From assembly GCA_015066845.1 (NCBI GenBank), contig SVNO01000011.1, positions 1-40,374 on the forward strand: a DNA stretch of 40,374 bases, in the 5' to 3' direction. This DNA is from Ruminococcus sp. (lineage in GTDB: Bacteria > Bacillota > Clostridia > Oscillospirales > Ruminococcaceae). Positions 8,916-16,137 of this stretch are shown here, one piece after another. How positions within the stretch are numbered: the stretch's first letter is position 1; each line of letters opens with the position of its first letter. The position numbers were made by a program, and so were the translations under genes. The notes below the pieces were generated by a model that saw only the letters and a program-made list of their open reading frames with translations, searched no databases and was not told the origin of the DNA.

Positions 8916-9995
8916 TCAGTCAAAATAGCCCTTAGCAGCCAGCAGTTCAGCCAGCAGCACTGCACCGCCTGCTGCACCTCTCAGGGTGTTGTGGGACAGG
9001 CAAACGAACTTGTAATCATACTGTGTATCCTCACGCAGACGGCCAACAGAAACAGCCATACCCTTTTCGAGGTTTCTGTCGAGGTTTGCCTGCGGTCTGT
9101 TGTCCTCAGTGAAGTAGTGCAGGAACTGCTTGGGTGCGGACGGCAGCTCCAGCTCCTGCGGAACGCCCTTGAATTCTTCCCAGAGCTTGAGGATCTCTTC
9201 CTTTGTGGGCTTCTGCTCAAAGGATACGAATACTGCTGCGGTGTGACCATCGGAAACCGGTACACGCAGACACTGTGTTGTGATGGAGGGGGATGCAGCC
9301 TTTACGATCTCGCCATTCTCGATCGTACCCCATACCTTCAGCGGCTCCTGCTCGGACTTTTCTTCCTCGCCGCCGATGAACGGAATCAGGTTATCCACCA
9401 TTTCCGGCCATGTTTCAAAGGTCTTGCCTGCGCCGGAAATTGCCTGATAGGTGCAAGCCAGCACGTTCTTCAGACCGAACTTCTTCAGCGGATGCAGTGC
9501 CGGTACATAGCTCTGGATGGAGCAGTTGGACTTGACTGCTACAAAGCCTCTCTTTGTACCCAGACGCTCTCTCTGGGACTTGATGATTTCAATGTGCTCC
9601 GGATTGATTTCCGGCACTACCATCGGTACATCGGGTGTGAAACGGTGTGCGGAGTTGTTGGAAACAACGGGGCACTCTGCCTTTGCATATGCTTCCTCAA
9701 GTGCCTTGATTTCATCCTTCTTCATATCTACCGCGCAGAATACGAAATCTACTTCTGCGGCAATTGCTTCGATATCCGTGTTCAGGTCGCGGATGATCAT
9801 ATCCTTCATGCTCTCCGGCATGGGTGTTTTCATTGCCCAACGATTGCCGACTGCCTCTGCATAAGTCTTGCCTGCGCTTCTGGGGGATGCAGCAAGCACC
9901 TTGACATTGAACCACGGATGGTTCTCCAGCAGGGTTGCGAAACGCTGACCTACCATACCTGTTGCACCGAGAATACCTACATTGTACTGTTTCAT
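8916..9995 (-). CDS. asd: Aspartate-semialdehyde dehydrogenase
   Basis: 359 residues. Reduces aspartyl phosphate to aspartate semialdehyde, the branch point for lysine, threonine and methionine. NADP-binding GATGMVGQR is at residues 10-18 and the catalytic cysteine is Cys158 in KSNCSIQ. Length and the SNCS motif suit the archaeal/fungal-type subfamily rather than the E. coli type. The start MKQYNVG is chosen because AAAGGAG lies eight bases upstream; a 12-residue extension lacks a ribosome site. It is the first gene of the operon, directly below the lysine riboswitch and its terminator. Confidence 0.97.
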   Translation of the reverse strand: MKQYNVGILGATGMVGQRFATLLENHPWFNVKVLAASPRSAGKTYAEAVGNRWAMKTPMPESMKDMIIRDLNTDIEAIAAEVDFVFCAVDMKKDEIKALEEAYAKAECPVVSNNSAHRFTPDVPMVVPEINPEHIEIIKSQRERLGTKRGFVAVKSNCSIQSYVPALHPLKKFGLKNVLACTYQAISGAGKTFETWPEMVDNLIPFIGGEEEKSEQEPLKVWGTIENGEIVKAASPSITTQCLRVPVSDGHTAAVFVSFEQKPTKEEILKLWEEFKGVPQELELPSAPKQFLHYFTEDNRPQANLDRNLEKGMAVSVGRLREDTQYDYKFVCLSHNTLRGAAGGAVLLAELLAAKGYFD

Positions 9996-10051
9996 AAAAC
10001 ATACTCCTTTGCCTGAATGATGAACATTCAAAAAATTTTTTGAAGATATTG

Positions 10052-10074
10052 AAAAAACCGGTTGAAAACCGGCT
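10052..10074 (-). terminator. Riboswitch-controlled terminator before asd
   Basis: On the minus strand CCGGTT, a three-base loop and AACCGG are followed by six T residues. The 11 bases just before the stem (10074-10084) are perfectly complementary to 10129-10139 inside the riboswitch, giving an alternative helix that ends at the edge of the terminator. Confidence 0.85.
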
Positions 10075-10114
10075 CATCATGCGTTATAATAGAAATACAG
10101 GTGTGTGATTCACC

Positions 10115-10276
10115 GATAGCCCTCCATCACGCATGATGACAGTGCGGCACTTATTCAGTACAACACCAGACAACGGACTGCTCCGTTCCGCTATCTTCGG
10201 CGGCATTGCCTTTTGCAGATACTCACTGGAACGAGCATTCCTCCTGTCCGCTACTCATCGCTGCCGCGCCTCTATC
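10115..10276 (-). promoter_or_regulatory. Lysine riboswitch (L box)
   Basis: The minus-strand leader contains the conserved blocks of the lysine riboswitch in order: GATAGAGGCGCG at the 5' side, GATGAGTAG, AAAGGCAATGCCGCCGAAG, TGTACTGAATAAGTGCC, and GATGGAGGGCTATC at the 3' side. GATAG (10276-10272) and CTATC (10119-10115) close helix P1. These blocks match the well-known Bacillus lysC leader. When lysine is bound, the terminator at 10052-10074 should form and stop transcription of asd, the secreted unknown gene, dapA and dapB. Confidence 0.95.
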
Positions 10277-10284
10277 CTGTATAT

Positions 10285-10313
10285 ATGATAGCATTTCTTG
10301 ACGCATTTGTCAA
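10285..10313 (-). promoter_or_regulatory. Sigma-A promoter of the lysine operon
   Basis: TTGACA (10313-10308), 17-base spacer, TATCAT (10290-10285) on the minus strand. The -35 box overlaps a perfect inverted repeat CTTGAC/GTCAAG at 10297-10314. Transcription should start just before riboswitch helix P1. Confidence 0.85.
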
Positions 10314-10341
10314 GAATATTTTGAAAAAAAAAGGAGTTACC

Positions 10342-11373
10342 ATGAAAAAATCTGACTTTTACTACGATTTGCCTGAAGAATTGATTGCCCAGCATCCGGT
10401 TGAGCCGCGCAATGCCTCCCGTATGCTTTGCGTTGACCGGAATACGGGTGAATGTACCCACCATCATTTCCGCGACCTGACCGCTTCCCTGCGCGCGGGC
10501 GACCTGCTCGTGCTCAATGATTCCCGCGTTCTCCCTGCGCGCCTTTACGGCGAAAAGGAAGGCACGGGCAGCTTTGTGGAATTCCTCCTGCTCTCCCAGC
10601 GCAGCGACAAGGTGTGGGAAATCATCTGCCGTCCGGGTAAGAAATGCAAGCCGGGGGCACGGTTTTCCTTTGGCGGCGGCAGACTCCTTGCCGAGGTGCT
10701 GGAAGTACTGGAGGACGGCAACCGCGTTGTGCGCTTTGAATGCGAGGGGAATTTCTACACGGCTCTGGACGATGTCGGACAGATGCCGCTGCCGCCCTAC
10801 ATCACCGCGCAGCTTGAGGACAAGGAACGCTACCAGACGGTCTATTCCCGTGAGCTTGGCTCTGCTGCCGCGCCGACTGCCGGACTGCATTTCACAGCCG
10901 ACATGCTTGACGAGATCCGCGCTATGGGCGTGAATATCGCCTATGTCACGCTCCATGTGGGACTTGGTACATTCCGTCCCGTCAAGGAGGATGACATCCT
11001 GAAGCATCATATGCATACGGAGCATTTCCTGTTACCGCAGGAAACGGCTGACTTGATCAACCGCACAAAGGCGGAGGGCGGACGCATCATATCCGTAGGT
11101 ACAACGTCCTGCCGGACGCTGGAGAGCGCGGCACAGCGTTGCGGCGACACGCTGACGGCATGTGAGGGCGACACGGATATTTTCATCTATCCGGGGTATA
11201 CCTTCAAGGTGATCGACGGTCTGATCACCAATTTCCACCTGCCGGAAAGTACGCTGATTATGTTGGTTTCTGCATTTATGGGGTATGAAAACACCATGAA
11301 TGCGTACAAAATTGCCGTGGAGGAACGCTATCGGTTCTTCTCGTTCGGGGATAGTATGTGTATTTTGCCATAA
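10342..11373 (+). CDS. queA: S-adenosylmethionine:tRNA ribosyltransferase-isomerase
   Basis: 343 residues. QueA transfers and isomerises the ribose of SAM onto 7-aminomethyl-7-deazaguanine in tRNA, the step giving epoxyqueuosine. The start [17 protein letters not shown] and the blocks [32 protein letters not shown] and the C-terminal [20 protein letters not shown] are all typical. Start chosen at the ATG five bases after AAGGAG; the longer open frame upstream runs through the asd promoter. It is divergent from the lysine operon. No preQ1-type aptamer is seen before it, and its own promoter is not clear. Confidence 0.97.
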   Translation: MKKSDFYYDLPEELIAQHPVEPRNASRMLCVDRNTGECTHHHFRDLTASLRAGDLLVLNDSRVLPARLYGEKEGTGSFVEFLLLSQRSDKVWEIICRPGKKCKPGARFSFGGGRLLAEVLEVLEDGNRVVRFECEGNFYTALDDVGQMPLPPYITAQLEDKERYQTVYSRELGSAAAPTAGLHFTADMLDEIRAMGVNIAYVTLHVGLGTFRPVKEDDILKHHMHTEHFLLPQETADLINRTKAEGGRIISVGTTSCRTLESAAQRCGDTLTACEGDTDIFIYPGYTFKVIDGLITNFHLPESTLIMLVSAFMGYENTMNAYKIAVEERYRFFSFGDSMCILP

Positions 11374-11404
11374 AATGCGGCAATACGCAGAACCATCTTT
11401 ATCT

Positions 11405-11447
11405 GCAAAAAGAACCTCCGGCCCAAAAGCCGGAGGTTCTCATTTTT
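11405..11447. terminator. Bidirectional terminator between queA and the GGGtGRT gene
   Basis: AGAACCTCCGGC (11411-11422) pairs perfectly with GCCGGAGGTTCT (11429-11440). A-rich sequence on the left and CATTTTT on the right let it act for both convergent genes. Confidence 0.9.
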
Positions 11448-11470
11448 CACGCAATATCGGGGAATCCGAA

Positions 11471-12469
11471 TTACTTCATAGCCTCTTCGATTGCAACAGC
11501 ACATGCTACAGTCATACCAACCATGGGGTTGTTGCCTGCACCGATCAGACCCATCATCTCAACGTGAGCCGGAACGGAGGAAGAACCTGCGAACTGTGCG
11601 TCAGAGTGCATTCTGCCCAGAGTATCGGTCATACCATAGGAAGCCGGACCTGCAGCCATGTTGTCAGGATGCAGTGTTCTGCCAGTACCGCCGCCGGATG
11701 CTACAGAGAAATACTTCTTACCTGCATCTGTGCGCTCCTTCTTATATGTACCTGCAACGGGATGCTGGAATCTTGTCGGGTTTGTGGAGTTACCAGTAAT
11801 GGAAACGTCTACATTTTCCTTCCACATGATTGCAACGCCCTCGGTTACATCGTTTGCACCGTAGCAGTTAACCTTTGCGCGCAGACCATCGGAATATGCC
11901 TTGCGGAATACTTCCTTTACTTCGCCTGTGCTGTAATCCATCTCAGTTTCAACGTAGGTAAAGCCGTTGATTCTTGCAATAATCTGTGCAGCGTCCTTGC
12001 CCAGACCGTTCAGGATAACTCTCAGGGGCTTCTTACGAACCTTGTTTGCCTTTTCAGCAATACCGATCGCACCCTCAGCAGCTGCGAAAGACTCGTGACC
12101 TGCCAGGAATGCGAAGCACTCTGTATCTTCTTCGAGCAGCATCTTGCCAAGGTTACCGTGACCCAGACCTACCTTACGCTGGTCAGCTACAGAACCCGGA
12201 ATGCAGAATGCCTGCAGACCTTCACCGATTGCAGCAGCAGCGTCAGCAGCTCTTGTGCAGCCCTTCTTGATTGCGATTGCGCAGCCTACAGTATAAGCCC
12301 ACTTTGCATTCTCGAAGCAAATCGGCTGAATGCTCTCAATGAGCTTATAAATGTCCAGACCCTTTTCCTTGCAAACGTCTGCACATTCTTCAATTGTATT
12401 AATGCCATAAGGAGCGAGAACAGCCAGAATCTGCTTTTCTCTTCTCTCGTAGGATTCAAATAATGCCAT
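11471..12469 (-). CDS. GGGtGRT protein, function unknown
   Basis: 332 residues, cytoplasmic. It holds the name-giving motif GGGTGRT near residue 260 and the conserved stretches AGPASYGMTDTLGRMHSDAQ and GLIGAGNNPMVGMTVACAVA. The family is known from strict anaerobes and is found beside a NifU-like scaffold protein, as here (14 bases downstream, same strand, AAGGAGG before the ATG). Several cysteines are spread through the chain but no classic Fe-S motif is seen. The reaction is unknown; the pairing suggests metal-cluster or metabolite handling, which is inference. Confidence 0.9.
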   Translation of the reverse strand: MALFESYERREKQILAVLAPYGINTIEECADVCKEKGLDIYKLIESIQPICFENAKWAYTVGCAIAIKKGCTRAADAAAAIGEGLQAFCIPGSVADQRKVGLGHGNLGKMLLEEDTECFAFLAGHESFAAAEGAIGIAEKANKVRKKPLRVILNGLGKDAAQIIARINGFTYVETEMDYSTGEVKEVFRKAYSDGLRAKVNCYGANDVTEGVAIMWKENVDVSITGNSTNPTRFQHPVAGTYKKERTDAGKKYFSVASGGGTGRTLHPDNMAAGPASYGMTDTLGRMHSDAQFAGSSSVPAHVEMMGLIGAGNNPMVGMTVACAVAIEEAMK

Positions 12470-12483
12470 GGTTATAGTCCTCC

Positions 12484-13176
12484 TTATTCCTTTCTGGGAT
12501 CCACAATCTTCACAGCGTCAGCAACTCTGCCGTACTGTCCCTGTGCCTTCTCGAATGCGGTGTTTGCATCGTCGCCAGCCTTGATGAAGTCCATCATCTT
12601 GCCGAAGTTTACAAACTTGTAGCCGATGATTTCGTTGTCTTCATTCAGTGCCAGACCTGTTACATAACCGTCAGTCATTTCGAGGTAACGCGGGCCCTTT
12701 GCCAGAGTACCGTACATTGTACCAACCTGAGAACGCAGACCCTTACCAAGGTCCTCCAGACCTGCACCAACTACCAGACCACCCTCGGAGAATGCACTCT
12801 GGGAACGGCCGTATACGATCTGCAGGAAGAGTTCTCTCATTGCGGTGTTGATCGCGTCGCAAACGAGGTCAGTGTTCAGAGCTTCCAGAACGGTTCTGCC
12901 GGGCAGAATTTCGGATGCCATCGCTGCGGAATGTGTCATACCGGAGCAGCCGATGGTTTCTACCAAAGCTTCCTGAATCACGCCTTCCTTCACGTTCAGC
13001 GTGAGCTTGCAGGTACCCTGCTGCGGAGCGCACCAGCCAATACCGTGTGTAAAGCCGGAAATGTCCTTGATCTCCTTAGCCTTTACCCACTTTGCCTCCT
13101 CCGGAATCGGAGCAGCACCATGTGCAACGCCTTGTGCGATCGGGCACATTGTTTCAACTTCGTGAGAATAAATCAT
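12484..13176 (-). CDS. NifU/IscU-like iron-sulfur scaffold family protein paired with GGGtGRT
   Basis: 230 residues. The chain resembles the NifU N-terminal scaffold fold, with cysteines at about 11, 49, 56 and 77 (MCPIAQ, GWCAPQQGTC, IGCSGMTHS). It is longer than IscU (about 130 residues) because of a C-terminal extension. The start MIYSHEVETM follows GAAAGGAG by eight bases; a longer frame upstream has no ribosome site. It is the first gene of a two-gene operon with the GGGtGRT gene, with its own promoter at 13257-13285 and a hairpin-forming leader (GGCAGTG/CACTGCC, about 13219-13240). It may build or carry a cluster for a specific partner; this is inference. Confidence 0.88.
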   Translation of the reverse strand: MIYSHEVETMCPIAQGVAHGAAPIPEEAKWVKAKEIKDISGFTHGIGWCAPQQGTCKLTLNVKEGVIQEALVETIGCSGMTHSAAMASEILPGRTVLEALNTDLVCDAINTAMRELFLQIVYGRSQSAFSEGGLVVGAGLEDLGKGLRSQVGTMYGTLAKGPRYLEMTDGYVTGLALNEDNEIIGYKFVNFGKMMDFIKAGDDANTAFEKAQGQYGRVADAVKIVDPRKE

Positions 13177-13256
13177 GAAAATAACTCCTTTCAAATAAGG
13201 CTTGTTATGCCTGTAATCCGGCAGTGCATTTACACTGCCTGTCAGCATACACTATC

Positions 13257-13285
13257 ATTATACATGATTTTTGTGAATAAATCAA
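13257..13285 (-). promoter_or_regulatory. Sigma-A promoter of the scaffold-GGGtGRT operon
   Basis: TTGATT (13285-13280), 17-base spacer, TATAAT (13262-13257) on the minus strand. The leader of about 75 bases contains the hairpin GGCAGTG/CACTGCC. Confidence 0.85.
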
Positions 13286-13430
13286 GGGGGGAAACTGATA
13301 TTTTTTTACTTTTTTTGAATTTTTTCGATTCTGCACAATAGTTTTCAGCAATCTCTTGGAATTCCGGCAAGGGGAAGCAGTTTTTCGGAGTCAGCTCCAC
13401 CGCTGCCGTACTCCTTTTCACTTCACAGCC

Positions 13431-13684
13431 AATGTCGTCACCTTTAGAAAAGTTGTACAAAGATTGCCCTCCCCCTACCCCCTCCCAGAGGGAGGGGGAT
13501 TATGGGAGGCGGCTGCGCCGCCTCCACCGCCCAAGGGGCTGCGCCCCTTGGAACCCTGCTTGGGGGCTATCGCCCCCTTGCCCCCGCTTAAGTTGATGAC
13601 ATTGCCCACCCCGTGGGGAGTCACCCGAACCCCTTGTGCGGAGCTGTCGCTCCGCGTTTGATTTTAGGTTTTTCGACAGACTGA
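13431..13684. repeat. Dispersed intergenic repeat, long copy (R2)
   Basis: The left part (AATGTCGTCACC, AAAGTTGTACAAAGATTGCC, then C-rich and GAGGGAGGGGG) matches 40287-40374. The middle is a run of palindromes: GGCGGCTGCGCCGCC, AAGGGGCTGCGCCCCTT, GGGGGCTATCGCCCCC. The right part on the minus strand (TCAGTCTGTCGAAAAACC, then GCGGAGCGACAGCTCCGC, CAAGGGGTTCGGG) matches 31306-31370. A hairpin GCATCC/GGATGC (13685-13702) abuts its end. Confidence 0.8.
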
Positions 13685-13723
13685 GCATCCTTTCGGGGAT
13701 GCCCTTTCCATGCATGTTTCCGG

Positions 13724-13752
13724 TTGACTTTTCGCGGAAAATATGATATACT
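13724..13752 (+). promoter_or_regulatory. Sigma-A promoter of the hydG operon
   Basis: TTGACT (13724-13729), 17-base spacer, TATACT (13747-13752). Predicted start near 13759, leaving a leader of about 185 bases before hydG. Confidence 0.85.
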
Positions 13753-13759
13753 ATAACTG

Positions 13760-13925
13760 TACCAACCCGAAAGCCGTGCTGACGGGACGGTTGCACCTGC
13801 GGCTGACACCAAATCATTTCATGAGGTGAAAGAATCCGGAATACAGCGATGCATTCTGCCAAAAGGGATGCTTGTCCGCTGTGCATGAAAGCTTGGCTGC
13901 CCGACCGCGTCGGGTATTTTTATTT
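13760..13925 (+). ncRNA. Structured leader RNA with terminator upstream of hydG, unidentified
   Basis: The transcript starts near 13760. Helices visible by eye: AGCCG (13772-13776) with CGGCT (13800-13804) and TGC/GCA inside; CACC/GGTG around 13807-13827; ACAGCG (13843-13848) with CGCTGT (13877-13882), GCAT/ATGC inside. It ends in CCCGAC-CGC-GTCGGG then TATTTTTATTT (13900-13925). ACCCG at 13765-13769 is complementary to CGGGT at 13911-13915, a possible antiterminator contact. No motif of a riboswitch class I can recall (TPP, cobalamin, SAM-I, FMN, lysine, glycine, c-di-GMP, ZTP, T-box) matches. Likely an attenuator or riboswitch for hydrogenase maturation; the ligand is unknown. Confidence 0.6.
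13900..13925 (+). terminator. Intrinsic terminator in the hydG leader
   Basis: CCCGAC and GTCGGG form a six-pair GC-rich stem with a three-base loop, followed by TATTTTTATTT. It ends only a few bases before the hydG ribosome site, the position of an attenuator rather than the end of a gene. Confidence 0.8.
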
Positions 13926-13942
13926 ATCAGGAGGTAATCACC

Positions 13943-15361
13943 ATGTATGATCCGAAATCCAGTAAGGCAGAGGAATTTATCTGCCACGAAGAAATTGAAG
14001 AAACCCTCGCCTATGCAGAAGCTCACAAGCATGACAGGGAACTGATCGCATCCATCATCGAAAAGGCAAAGGAACTGAAAGGTCTGAATCACCGTGACGC
14101 AAGCGTTCTGCTTGCCTGTGAGGAGGATGACCTGAATGCGCAGGTTTGTGCGCTTGCGGAACAGATCAAGAAAGATTTCTACGGCAACCGCATTGTCATG
14201 TTCGCGCCGCTGTACCTGTCCAATTACTGCGTGAATGGCTGCACCTACTGCCCGTACCATTACAAAAACAAGCATATCTGCCGCAAGAAGCTGACGCAGG
14301 ATGAAATCCGCAAGGAAGTGATTGCGCTGCAGGATATGGGACACAAGCGTCTTGCAATTGAAGCCGGTGAAGATCCGGTGAACAATCCCATTGAGTACAT
14401 CCTCGAATCCATCCAGACCATCTACAGCATCCAGCACAAGAACGGCGCAATTCGCCGTGTGAATGTCAACATTGCCGCAACAACTGTGGAAAACTACAAG
14501 AAGCTTGCGGACGCTGGCATTGGTACTTACATCCTGTTCCAGGAAACCTACCACAAGGAGAGCTATGAGCAGCTGCATCCGACAGGCCCGAAGCACAATT
14601 ACGCATACCACACCGAAGCGCATGACAGAGCGATGGAGGGCGGTATTGATGATGTCGGTCTGGGTGTTCTGTTTGGTCTGGAGCATTACCGTTATGAATT
14701 TGCAGGCATTCTCATGCACGCAGAGCATCTTGAAGCACGGTTCGGTGTCGGCCCGCACACCATCAGCGTTCCCAGACTGCGCAGAGCTGACGACATCGAT
14801 CCCGATGATTTCGACAACGGCATCAGCGATGATATTTTCGCAAAGATCTGTGCTTGCATTCGTGTTGCAGTCCCCTACACGGGCATGATCGTATCCACGC
14901 GTGAATCCAAAGCTTGCCGTGAAAAAGTGCTGCATCTGGGCGTTTCCCAGATCAGCGGTGGTTCTAAGACGAGCGTGGGCGGCTACAGCGAACCGGAGCC
15001 GGAGGAGGAGAATTCCGCACAGTTCGACGTATCCGACAACCGCACACTGGATGAAGTTGTCAAGTGGCTGATGGAACTGGGCTATATCCCGTCCTTCTGC
15101 ACTGCCTGCTATCGTGAGGGAAGAACGGGCGACCGTTTCATGCAGCTGTGCAAGACCAAGCAGATCCAGAATTGCTGCCATCCGAATGCACTGATGACGC
15201 TCAAGGAATATCTGGAGGACTATGCATCCCCCGAAACAAAGGCGATCGGCGAAGCGTTGATTCAGCGCGAGCTTGCCAATGTCAAGAGCGACAAGGTGCG
15301 TGATATTGTCGTAGAACGTCTGGATAAGATTGCGGATGGAAGCAGGGATTTTCGGTTCTAA
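13943..15361 (+). CDS. hydG: [FeFe] hydrogenase H-cluster radical SAM maturase HydG
   Basis: 472 residues, usual length. HydG cleaves tyrosine to make the CO and cyanide ligands of the H-cluster. The radical SAM motif CX3CX2C is Cys96-Cys100-Cys103 (CVNGCTYC) and the C-terminal CX2CX22C motif that binds the second cluster is complete (CTAC ... NCC). The conserved IEAGEDPVNNP and QETYHKESYEQLHPTGPK blocks are present. AGGAGG lies eight bases before the ATG. It is the first gene of hydG - unknown - hydF, under a dedicated promoter and structured leader. HydE and the hydrogenase itself are not in the window. Confidence 0.97.
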   Translation: MYDPKSSKAEEFICHEEIEETLAYAEAHKHDRELIASIIEKAKELKGLNHRDASVLLACEEDDLNAQVCALAEQIKKDFYGNRIVMFAPLYLSNYCVNGCTYCPYHYKNKHICRKKLTQDEIRKEVIALQDMGHKRLAIEAGEDPVNNPIEYILESIQTIYSIQHKNGAIRRVNVNIAATTVENYKKLADAGIGTYILFQETYHKESYEQLHPTGPKHNYAYHTEAHDRAMEGGIDDVGLGVLFGLEHYRYEFAGILMHAEHLEARFGVGPHTISVPRLRRADDIDPDDFDNGISDDIFAKICACIRVAVPYTGMIVSTRESKACREKVLHLGVSQISGGSKTSVGGYSEPEPEEENSAQFDVSDNRTLDEVVKWLMELGYIPSFCTACYREGRTGDRFMQLCKTKQIQNCCHPNALMTLKEYLEDYASPETKAIGEALIQRELANVKSDKVRDIVVERLDKIADGSRDFRF

Positions 15362-15365
15362 TAAT

Positions 15366-16121
15366 ATGAATAATCATGAACTCCTCCAAAAGAAACTCCG
15401 TCAGCAGAAACACCACCGTTTTCTGCAAACCCTGACCGGTGTCCGTGTACTCTGTGAAGAATGCACGGATGCACATCTTGCGGAAATCCTGCAAAAGCTT
15501 CCGGATGTAGCATTCTACAATAATGACAAACTGCCGGATGACAAAATCCCCTGCCACACGGAAAAAGCAGAATTATACCACTGGATCATCCAGAAAATGC
15601 AAATCAACGAGGGATTGCACTGCTATCTTCTGCATGACGGTATGTGGGCAGCTTTGCTGATTGAGAATTCCCTTGCCGCTGTGCAGAGCCTGTGGGAATC
15701 AACAAACGGCTTTGCGCTTCTGAATGTGGAGCAGAATATTCTGTGTGAAGTTTGCAGTGACTCCCGTGATGAACAGCATTATCTGTTCGATGTATATCAT
15801 TTGGGAAATGAAACTATGAAACTGACAAGCATCAGTGAATTTCTCAATCGAGATGACTCATTTCTTGTAAAACTGCGGTGTGAAAACCGATTCGATACAG
15901 TAGCATATGCAGAAATTAGAAATGCACTGACACAGAACGCCACAATCTGGAAAACAAAAGGCAGTGTCCCTGTTGAAGAAGTAGCTGCACTTGTATCATT
16001 GATTGATCAGTTGGCAGGCGGCAGTCGTTTCTTTGATGAAGAAACGGCAATACAAGTAGAAGATGCCTGTATTGAAATAGAGGAAATCATATCTGATCTG
16101 ATAGAGCAATCAGATATTTGA
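15366..16121 (+). CDS. Unknown protein between hydG and hydF
   Basis: 251 residues from the ATG at 15366, four bases after the hydG stop; earlier in-frame starts (TTG 15330, ATG 15336) overlap hydG, and no strong ribosome site picks one, so translation may be coupled to hydG. No signal peptide or membrane segment. The N-terminus is basic (KKLRQQKHHRF), the C-terminus acidic and helical (IEIEEIISDLIEQ). Cysteines are scattered (CEECTDAH, CEVCSD) with no clear metal-site spacing. Its base composition looks more AT-rich than hydG and hydF. I do not recognise the family; context suggests a link to hydrogenase maturation, but a passenger gene is equally possible. Confidence 0.85.
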   Translation: MNNHELLQKKLRQQKHHRFLQTLTGVRVLCEECTDAHLAEILQKLPDVAFYNNDKLPDDKIPCHTEKAELYHWIIQKMQINEGLHCYLLHDGMWAALLIENSLAAVQSLWESTNGFALLNVEQNILCEVCSDSRDEQHYLFDVYHLGNETMKLTSISEFLNRDDSFLVKLRCENRFDTVAYAEIRNALTQNATIWKTKGSVPVEEVAALVSLIDQLAGGSRFFDEETAIQVEDACIEIEEIISDLIEQSDI

Positions 16122-16137
16122 AAAGGAGTGAATACCC

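Larger units (their letters stand above)
13177..13942. other. Long intergenic region without a conventional gene
   Basis: About 766 bases. From left: leader and promoter of the minus-strand scaffold operon (to about 13290); an AT-rich stretch; a mosaic repeat of GC-rich palindromes (about 13431-13684); a promoter (13724-13752); and a structured leader ending in a terminator (13760-13925) before hydG. Open frames in the repeat are products of palindromes and show no protein-like character. Confidence 0.8.

Noticed and set aside
10115-10341. preQ1 riboswitch for queA
   Set aside because: The structured element here reads on the minus strand and matches the lysine riboswitch; nothing like a preQ1 aptamer is on the plus strand.
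13500-13886. Minus-strand open frame of 128 codons in the intergenic repeat
   Set aside because: Made of palindromic GC-rich repeat sequence with low-complexity translation; no ribosome site.
13760-13925. T-box, cobalamin, TPP or c-di-GMP riboswitch before hydG
   Set aside because: The T-box AGGGTGGNACCGCG block and the core motifs of the other classes are absent.
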